DNA of 64,000 nt, taken from the NCBI GenBank assembly GCA_022419385.1, contig JAJUBI010000002.1, positions 5,208,001 to 5,272,000 of the forward strand. The letters run 5' to 3'. Origin of the DNA: Paraconiothyrium sp. Pb-2020 (Eukaryota > Ascomycota > Dothideomycetes > Pleosporales > Didymosphaeriaceae). A program made the position numbers and the translations under genes. Below the pieces are notes generated by a model that did no database searches, was not told the DNA's origin, and saw nothing but the letters and a program-made list of their open reading frames with translations. Of this stretch, positions 56,860 through 64,000 are shown piece after piece. Numbering within the stretch: position 1 is the stretch's first letter; the number at the start of each line of letters is the position of its first letter.

Positions 56860-58314
56860 ATGGATTCTGTTCTAGATTCTCCTCAAATATTGAAAACGCC
56901 GGCGAAACATGAATATTCAGAATCGACCGGAGTAAAGGTCTCAACGCCCATTGCTGCGCCGCAAAGCCACTACGAGAGGATTTACGCCGGCAGCTCGCAT
57001 AATTATCCGCCTTTCTATACAGAGAATGAAGACAACATCCGAGATCGTATACAGCAGCTTCTTGAAGAGGCACAAAGAGATGGTAAGACGATACCAATTA
57101 CAGAATACCCGCAGCCTGAACCAGGCTGCTTTTTCACAACGCAAAGCAGGCGATCCATAGTAATCACATATTTTGTTGCGATCCAGACGAAGAAAGACGA
57201 GCTCGTCGCTGCTCTGATTGAGAATGGCCTCGTCACAACCGAAACGACGGACGCCGAAGGCCGAACACCACTTCTAGCCGCCATAGAAGTCGGCAACATC
57301 AGGACAGTGCAGCAACTCATGGACTTCGATGCAAATGTGAACGCATATGGGATGACAACCGGATCTCCACGAGCACCACACGAGTTTGTGCGGCGGCAGC
57401 AAATCAAGACCTATCGCACACCGCTGCACCTCGCCGCCGAAATAGGCAATTTGACCATCGTAAAGTTGTTAATGGAAACATACGGCGCGGATGATTCTCT
57501 CATCGCACCAGATGGCGAGCTAGCACTCCGTCTAGCAGCACGCAACGGCCATCGAGAAGTCGTCGACTATCTCCCCTCGCGAAGAGGCGGCGGCATGAAG
57601 CGATGGAAAAAAAAGCACCAAAAAGCCGTGCGTCGCGTCAAGAAAGCAGCAGGAAAGATACGCTCTTTCTTGCTATTCACACTGTACGATCTGCCGCGAT
57701 TCTTCCTCTGGATTGTCCCAACTCGCGTCATCGCCGAGCCGTTCTTTAGAAGAGCGAAATGGCTTATCAAGAACCACAAATATCTCTCACAAATCATGCT
57801 AGCGTCGTTGAAGCGGACATGGTTAGGACTGAACGCGTTCTGCAGATATGTAGCACGGAAGACTCGGGACACCATCACGCACTTGCCAAACGCCATGAAA
57901 CTCGCACTTGCGTGGGCGTGGAGCGGGCTCAAGAATGCTGGAGACGCGGTGCTCCACATCGTCGAGCGCTTCTTCGCCTTCGTACATACAGCTCTTACGG
58001 CCATTGCGAATTTCTTCCGACGTATAACGCTCAAAGACGTTTGGAACGTCTTCATCACGTTACTAAGAGCTGTGATCATCGAAGGTCCGAAAAAGATGTG
58101 GAAATGGCTGTGTAAAGTTGAGGACGTGTTGGAAAAGGTGTTTGAAACGTTGTGGGGGGAATGCTTAGGGGAGACCTTGTGGTGGATCATAAAATTGCTG
58201 ATCAGATTTGTCTTCATGGTGCCAAAGGCGATCCTAGACATCCTAGTAGCTATCGGAGGTTCTATTGGGAAGGGTTGTGAAGAGGTGATGATTTGGTTGA
58301 ATCCGAAAAGGTAG
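56860..58314 (+). CDS. Ankyrin-repeat protein with a helical cationic C-terminal half
   Basis: Single exon, 484 residues. Residues 1-90 are polar (LEEAQRDGKTIPITEYPQPE). About 95-245 hold three or four ankyrin repeats: DELVAALIENGLVTTETTDA, then EGRTPLLAAIEVGNIRTVQQL; YRTPLHLAAEIGNLTIVKLLM; and GELALRLAARNGHREVVDYL. The remaining half begins KRWKKKHQKAVRRVKKAAGK and is a run of amphipathic, Trp/Phe/Lys/Arg-rich helices (FLWIVPTRVIAEPFFRRAKW; WNVFITLLRAVIIEGPKKMW; WWIIKLLIRFVFMVPKAILD). This half may lie in or on a membrane. No enzyme domain seen. The protein resembles NLR-type or effector-like ankyrin proteins only in having repeats; function unknown. Confidence 0.82.
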   Translation: MDSVLDSPQILKTPAKHEYSESTGVKVSTPIAAPQSHYERIYAGSSHNYPPFYTENEDNIRDRIQQLLEEAQRDGKTIPITEYPQPEPGCFFTTQSRRSIVITYFVAIQTKKDELVAALIENGLVTTETTDAEGRTPLLAAIEVGNIRTVQQLMDFDANVNAYGMTTGSPRAPHEFVRRQQIKTYRTPLHLAAEIGNLTIVKLLMETYGADDSLIAPDGELALRLAARNGHREVVDYLPSRRGGGMKRWKKKHQKAVRRVKKAAGKIRSFLLFTLYDLPRFFLWIVPTRVIAEPFFRRAKWLIKNHKYLSQIMLASLKRTWLGLNAFCRYVARKTRDTITHLPNAMKLALAWAWSGLKNAGDAVLHIVERFFAFVHTALTAIANFFRRITLKDVWNVFITLLRAVIIEGPKKMWKWLCKVEDVLEKVFETLWGECLGETLWWIIKLLIRFVFMVPKAILDILVAIGGSIGKGCEEVMIWLNPKR

Positions 58315-58443
58315 CGAACAAATAGAGATGATTTCCGAGGTCACAGGAGCTTGGTCTACTTCAAGCCGCTTTGACCCCGGCCTCCCGGGCTAATATATCT
58401 CAATGGGAGGTGTACGTGTATATCGAGAGTGATTTTCTGCGCT

Positions 58444-58755
58444 ATGTCTTGCGTCTGCGAGCGTCTCTGCTGGGTCTGGCACGGACTGAAGAAGATCGGG
58501 TTGGGCGAACGCATCCGACACGTGCAGTACGTTTGCATGACACCTCGCAAATTCGCCAAGCAAGAGGACCTAGAGCTCAAAGCAGGCTTGTTCACCAGCT
58601 GGCAAGGAACGACGCATTGGCCGCATTGTAGCATCCATAAGCAGGGCCCACCGCTACGAGATGGAAAGGAGGATCCACTTAACAGGCATGAGCCACTCAA
58701 GAAACCGGAGATCAAGGACCGTTTACTGCAGTTGGCGGCAGTGAAGGCTTATTAG
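58444..58755 (+). CDS. Possible small protein of unknown function
   Basis: Frame of 103 codons from the ATG at 58444 (MSCVCERLCWVWHGLKKIGL, then ERIRHVQYVCMTPRKFAKQE) to TAG 58753-58755. The amino-acid texture is protein-like, with Cys/Trp near the start and a basic C-terminal third, but no motif is known and the opposite strand is also open over much of it. It may be a separate small gene, or the 3' exon of a longer transcript from the ankyrin gene 130 bases upstream. Uncertain. Confidence 0.35.
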   Translation: MSCVCERLCWVWHGLKKIGLGERIRHVQYVCMTPRKFAKQEDLELKAGLFTSWQGTTHWPHCSIHKQGPPLRDGKEDPLNRHEPLKKPEIKDRLLQLAAVKAY

Positions 58756-59109
58756 CAGCCCACGATTCCCTTGTGTAGTATTGTCATCAAATGTTTTGAT
58801 GTAGTTAGTTCCAAGGGGTCGGGTTGGTTCTTAGGTGCGAGGATAGTCCAGTAGACCTAGTTATCATATTACAAGATTTACTTTCCGAGAAAACATGTAA
58901 CCTGTATGATTCCAGTACTTTACGTAGCATCATGTTTAGCCTGCATAGTATACACATATGATTATTCTCCTCAATAATTCTTCAAATTACCCAACAGTAG
59001 GTGTGCAAGCGTGTACTAAAATCCCAATGGACATGTTCGTAAGGTGATAATTTTGTTGCGAAGCACATGTCCTGCACATCTGGTTTACACGTACTGCAAA
59101 CGTTGAGTT
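58756..59109. other. Intergenic stretch, no gene recognised
   Basis: AT-rich 3' flank region of two convergent genes; nothing else seen. Confidence 0.55.
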
Positions 59110-60978
59110 TCAATTATGCCGTCTGAAAGTGAGGTATAGCGCATATGCTATCCAGGAAATGCTCATTCCCATTCCCCATAACATGAATCCACCTAGAACT
59201 GTGCTCGAGTCCCGTTCTCTTGCAATGAATTCCCAAGCTGCTACTCTCAATCTATCGTCGCCTTCTAGTTTTGTTCCCTGCATGGTATCTATGTCCATAG
59301 AGAAGGCCGTATCCGCTGCCGTTAGCTCGCCCGATTTGACGTCTATGATGCCAGTGGATCCAATAACTTCGTTGTTTTGGTTGAGCGCTTCGGCTCGAAG
59401 GTATGAAGCGTTTGAGCTTGGGAGAGATATCTCCGTCTCAAATCCACAACGTGGAACACGAGCCACTACAATGTCAGTGTCGTTCGAATCGGCTCCGGAT
59501 CCAGTGGCGAGCTATAGATCGGCAGGCGTCAGTCTCGAAAAACTATCCCACAGCATACTTGCACTTACCAGAACCCATTCTCTGATTTCAGTAGCCCCAT
59601 TCCAGCTAAGATAAACAAGTAGATCAGTCTTCCGCTCTTGTACTGCGATCTCGGGTGGCCAATAAGGCGAAGCCTTCCAGTCTTTTCTGAACGCGCGGTA
59701 ATTATCTAATGCATGATCGGCGGTGGCTTTGGATAGCCATGGTGAGAATTGAACATTCATGACCGCTTTCCCGTCTGGTGTATGCTCTGTAAACCCTGGC
59801 ATTCGACCCCAGCCAATAAAAACATTTCCATTGTCCAAGATCTGCATGCTTCCTTGACTCTGGCTGACTAGATTGGCGGGATGCTTGTATTCTTGGACGA
59901 GCTGAATTGTCTTCGGACTTGCATGTGTATCCAGTTTGACGTGTAAGCCCCTCGAGCAGCCCGCTTTACATCCATACTCGCAATGGTCTTTTTGGTGATT
60001 ATCGAAAAATGTCATTTCGGTCCTGTTCCCATCGCCGCCATAGTAGAACCGCGTGTGATGCTGCCAAGCAAAGGTAAGAACAGGATCGCCGGTATAATGG
60101 CCCCCTTGCGGTGATATCTCCACAAACTCATTTTTACGACCGCCCAGCGTCCAGATAATATCGCCTGTCTTGCCGCTGACGAGATATATGGAATGCATAT
60201 GGCGTCCAGATACGAGATAGTTACCGTCCTTTGTCTTCTCGATTGTGTTGATGTGAAAAAAGTCCCAAGGATCTTGGTGCTCCTCATATGAATCATAAAT
60301 GTCAACATGTTCGGAAGCTCTCCACGTAAACAGGATCGTGTTTGTTCCTAGCTCTAGTTCTTGGAAATAACTCTCTCGGATCACTGTCGGCTTATGCTTG
60401 CCCTTTAGGCGGGCAGGACTCGTCGAGAGTTCGGTCTTGTAAGCACTGACGATAACGCTACCACGGCTTGTGAACTCGCACTCGTGCAAATCAGCTCCCA
60501 CCCCCAAGCCCTGCGTAGAAATCTTGTACGCTTCCCTATAGGAAGTGTCATAGGCATGACACAGTCCATCACCCAAGCCCTGACCTACAATCTTGTCGCC
60601 GTAAAAAGTCAAGTATTTTTTACCGAAATTTTCCTGCACGTTGACGTTGAACACAACAGGAAAACTCCTGTTCAAATATACAGCGCTCAGATCTTTCGTG
60701 TCCAAGATCAATGGAGACGCCTCCTGGTGACCGAATGTATCCTGGGCCCCATTGTGACGGATGAAGATATGCGATCCGGAGCCGGCGACGGCCTTCTTAT
60801 CCCAAGTTGTGATCTGAAGTAACGGTGATCTCTCGCCAGTGCCGTGATAATAGTTATTCGGGTAGAGACCGTAGCGAGCATTGTTGTAGGCCTTGTAGTC
60901 AATCTTGAACTCGTCCGCGGTTACGAATGTATAGATACTGACCATGCAGAGCAGGATCGCACGGAATACCCCACACAT
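59110..60978 (-). CDS. Arylsulfotransferase-like secreted/membrane protein
   Basis: Member of the arylsulfotransferase (ASST) beta-propeller family; fungal members are of unproven activity. Model: complement(join(59110..59511, 59569..60978)), 603 residues. Signal peptide 1-21 (MCGVFRAILLCMVSIYTFVTA). Propeller motifs: LDTKDLSAVYLNRSFP; WDFFHINTIEKTKDGNYLVSGRHMHSIYLVSGKTG; IIWTLGGRKNEFVEI; FAWQHHTRFY, with the His pair near the proposed active site; NGNVFIGWGRMPGFTEHTPDG. The second exon adds a beta domain and a final helix (GGFMLWGMGMSISWIAYALYL) that should anchor the protein at the membrane with its bulk outside. The splice GTT-CTG joined to CTC-GCC is in phase. Confidence 0.88.
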
Positions 60979-61536
60979 GTCGACCTGAAGATTACAGACT
61001 TGAAGACCTTACTCACGATGATCCACACCATCGAGAAGAAATCATTCACGGTACTCTTGACCGGAAAGGTTATTGCAAAGCAACACAAACAATAGATCAA
61101 TCATCCAGGAGTAAAACATGTCCATTCACGGAAGATACTGCCGATAACAAGATATTCGAGTGCCCTTAGCTGCCGCGTATCGCTTTGTCGCTCCACCCCG
61201 AAGCACTAGCCCCAGCCCGCGGAGCGAAATCAGACTACGCGTCAGCCGCGCGTGGCTGCCCTCCACTGCGTGTTTGACACAGGGATCCGCCCTAAATGAG
61301 GCGAAGTTCAGCGGGAACAATTGCAGTAAGTACCAGAATATTAAAAAAAATCTTCGAATGGCATGGAGATGGTGATGCGCTACTTGAAACATTTTCACAG
61401 GCACTTGCTGCATCCCAATGCGGTTAGACATTAGGCCATGGTGCCAGCATATCTTTCTGAGAACACAAGAAAATTCATTCGAGCCCAACGTTTGCGCATT
61501 TGAGAGGGATGCTCCTAAAAAAAGGCCATCCCGATT
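60979..61536. other. Intergenic stretch, no gene recognised
   Basis: Promoter of the arylsulfotransferase-like gene and 3' flank of the MFS gene. Confidence 0.55.
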
Positions 61537-63301
61537 CTAGTCTAGACTAACCTCGTGGCCACTGCCTTCATATATGAACATGGCTGCAGCGCATCCCAAC
61601 ATAGCCATGCCAGTGACTCCCCACCAGCCCACACCTACAACTCCAGCATCTAGACCGGCGCCATACCAGCATGCGCCAACTACCGGTCCAAAGGTGCGAA
61701 AAGCCGCCGATACGCTCTGGCCCAGTCCATGTATTGTGCCCAACACGCTTGGGTGCGGACTGCAGTTGTTCAAAAGTATGATGCTGGCTGGCAACGTCAT
61801 AGTGCGGGCTACGACCTGAAAGAAGAGCACGATGATAATGCCAATCCAAACAAATGGGCCGGAGCTAGCTTCTGGCGCTGCAGAGGTGGACGGCAGCACG
61901 ACGAGAAAAGGTGCCAAAAGGTATGCGATGGGAAACAAAAAGAGAAACCATTGGAATGAACGTGAAGTCCCAAGGCGCGCGTGGACTGGTGGATAGAGAA
62001 ATACCTGCAAAGTCATGCCGAGGATACCGAGTATAGACGTCGCATTGCATCTCGCCCACCAGGGTCGCAGGCATTCCTAGTCCCCCGGTAAAGAACAGGG
62101 AAATGTGATCGAGTCGCTCGACTGATCTTGGTGTAGAAAGAAATAACGACCAGAGATTGGTAAAAGCGCCGAGATGGAAATCGTAGAATGCGCCAGTCAC
62201 GAGGGTCATAACGACATTCCGTGTCCAGATGCGACTGAATGGAAGAACCCGAGGAACGTCGGATGTCGAGCCTTCAATATGCTTCTCGTCGAAACCTAGA
62301 CTCTCCAAGGAAGCAGCATGGGCTTGGATTTGAGAATAACGGTGTTGCACTGGCATCGGTCGGCCACAGACGAACTGCTTGACACGAGCTGCAAGCCATA
62401 GACCTATGTCAGATTGCTCTTTTTTGGCGGTCAGAGTCTCTTCAAGTGCAAAGAAAACAGTAGCGCCTGTGATGGCAAGCAAAACTGCATTGATGATGCT
62501 TGGTAAAGCAAATGGGTATTTCTGAATCATCTGGGATGCGAAGACGCCACCCTCAGCAAATAGCGAAGGCATGGTCTGAACGGGATCCGCGAGGTAGCCA
62601 CCGAGCACTAGCAATGGTCAGCGATTGCGTTTGTAGCAGCATGGGATGCTAACATGGCCCCAAAATACCCGCTATGTTAAAACTCATGGGTAATATCAAG
62701 AACGCGCGAGATTGATACTTTCTCTCAACGGTGAATTCGGCAATCATTGTACGACTGGTAGTTGATCAACACCGGCCGAGCAAAAATCTCGGGCCACTTA
62801 CATGATCCCGACCAAGCCATTGATCGCACCTCCAAATGCACGCCAGAACATGGCCCATCCGAAGCTGCCCGCAAATCCATAACCCAGACAGGATACGGCA
62901 GTCCCAAAGAGGCCGATGATCAGAACATTCTTTCGCCCACACCATGTGGCATCCGCGGCCTTTCCCCATAAGATGGCCGTTAAGACCTGAGCCCCTGTAA
63001 AAGAGCCTTGTAGGAGCCCGGTTTGAGTGGATAATTCCGCATCTGATTTCGTAACGTCGAAGCTTTTGAGTTGGTAAAAGACATAGGCTTGTAGTGATGC
63101 CACCTGGAGAAAATCGACGAGTCGGCAAAGGAAGAGTATGGCTAATTGATCCTTCCGAGGAAGTGACAACCACGAGACTGGTCCACAGCCATTGTTCGGA
63201 GTTGGGCTTGCCTCGATGTCGTTCTGCGAAGGACGCTCGGATGTATCGGAAAGTTGGTAGAGAATGAAGTAGTCGGAGTGTAAGTCCTTTCCGTCCGACA
63301 T
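61537..63301 (-). CDS. MFS transporter with a frame problem in the second half
   Basis: Major facilitator of the ZIFL/TetA-like group. Exons: complement(join(61537..62004, 62060..62607, 62654..62754, 62802..63301)), 538 residues if the last intron is real. N-half: DQLAILFLCRLVDFLQVASL; LLQGSFTGAQVLTAILWGKAADATWCGRKNVLIIG (motif A); NGLVGIIRTMIAEFTVERKYQSRAF; GPLLGGYLADPVQ. After helix 7 the frame changes. GGLGMPATLVGEM is in one frame and NATSILGILGMTLQVFLYPP, clearly the next helix, in the +1 frame. Either a one-base indel near 62042-62055 broke the gene, or a 55-base intron (62005-62059, GTGGGC…TTTGCAG) restores frame but removes half a helix. The rest (RTMTLPASIILLNNCSPHPS, then LGTIHGLGQS) is intact. 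Confidence 0.75.
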
Positions 63302-63795
63302 CTATACTCTAATGTAGCGGTCGGTTCGGTTTGGGGGCTAGAAATAAAATTTGAGAGAATTTAAGGAGCGACAAGAGTGGGATTTTCAACACAGAACGAG
63401 CAACAAAGCAAAGGAGAGTGGAATCGAATCGAGTCGGCTCTTTAGCTAGAATGCACAAAGAATAGTCTTCGTATCTGCTATGCTCCAGTGCACTTACGTA
63501 TGCACCGTGTAGAAACGTCAGTCGCTAAGCTAGTCAGCCACTAGACCCACCACGCCCCACCAGGCCACGCGAGCACTTGCGCTCTCAATCGATTCGGATC
63601 TGCACCGAACCTTTGCATCCGTGCGTTACGTCTCCACTTGCTTCGTTGGCCTGCGACGCAGCAAGGAGAACAAGGACGATGTGCGACCTCCTATCTCGCA
63701 AACTCGAAAATCAAACGAAAGCACTAGGCAGCCTTACCATCAAGCACTTTCGACAAGTTTTACAACATCCCTTATCGGACTATTGCCATTAAGAC
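63302..63795. other. Intergenic stretch, divergent promoters
   Basis: Upstream regions of the MFS gene (minus) and the partial gene at the right edge (plus). No motif assigned. Confidence 0.5.
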
Positions 63796-64000
63796 ATGTT
63801 ACCAGGTGATGATGGTATGGTTTTACCTTTCAAAACCCTTAGAACCTTTCCTTGTGTGCTGACCTTCGCAAGATTAGCGTCGTACAACAATGGTGCGCTC
63901 ACCAGGACGACCTCCATGGGCAAACATATTTGGTGGGGTACGTATATCAGAAGAGTGCTAGCCGTAATCTGGGCCTAGCGGTACGAAAGCTCGAGTATAG
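63796..64000 (+). CDS. 5' exons of a gene running off the window (partial)
   Basis: Possible model: join(63796..63814, 63878..63937, 63979..>64000). Each splice keeps phase: MLPGDD plus ASYNNGALTRTTSMGKHIWW plus AVRKLEY. Donors are GTATGG and GTACGT and acceptors TTAG and CTAG; the second intron is 41 bases, short but similar to others here. The reading is smooth and protein-like, but too little is present to name the product, and the start could lie further upstream. Confidence 0.4.

Noticed and set aside
57567..58241. 224-codon minus-strand frame
   Set aside because: Shadow of the ankyrin gene; it has no start context or motif.

Overview
The window is nuclear DNA of a filamentous ascomycete. 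Short GT–AG introns, mostly 41 to 136 bases, split most genes, and the gene content is typical of Pezizomycotina: Zn(II)2Cys6 regulators, a SAT4/PTH11-type membrane protein, GH55 and GH127 glycosidases and several MFS carriers. A Dothideomycete is a reasonable guess, but the sequence alone does not prove it. There are no operons, rRNA genes or CRISPR arrays, and I recognised no tRNA.

Layout. 1-9.3 kb is mostly conserved housekeeping: QCR8 of respiratory complex III, a short-chain dehydrogenase, an unknown basic protein with a possibly decayed 3' end, the ribosome-assembly factor RLP24 divergent from the mitochondrial import J-protein PAM18, and a glutathione S-transferase. 9.3-28 kb is looser: a 2.3 kb stretch with no gene seen, a small cysteine-rich secreted protein, a class II aldolase-like protein, a nine-exon DHA1 drug exporter, a secreted alpha/beta-hydrolase peptidase, a polytopic membrane protein, a fungal Cys/His-rich protein, pyruvate decarboxylase and a SAT4/rhodopsin-type receptor-like protein.

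28-41 kb holds a Zn2Cys6 regulator, a very large protein of unknown function whose frame is broken once by a TAG, a membrane-tethered protein kinase and a secreted GH55 beta-1,3-glucanase. 41-48.3 kb looks like a small carbohydrate-use cluster. A regulator carrying both C2H2 and Zn2Cys6 fingers is divergent from a GH127 beta-L-arabinofuranosidase, with a sugar transporter next door. The regulator/glycosidase intergenic region and the transporter promoter share a CGG-N5-CCG site and an identical 12-mer, which would fit a common regulon.

49.6-56 kb has a cysteine-rich type I membrane protein, then a divergent copper transporter / ferric reductase pair whose shared promoter contains a striking 18-bp-stem hairpin, then the C-terminal fragment of an alpha/beta hydrolase. 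56.8-64 kb has an ankyrin protein, an arylsulfotransferase-like protein, an MFS carrier with a frame problem, and the first exons of a gene that runs off the right edge.

Gene models were built by eye from reading frame, splice phase and family resemblance. Exon borders given in each entry keep the frame, but no transcript evidence was available.
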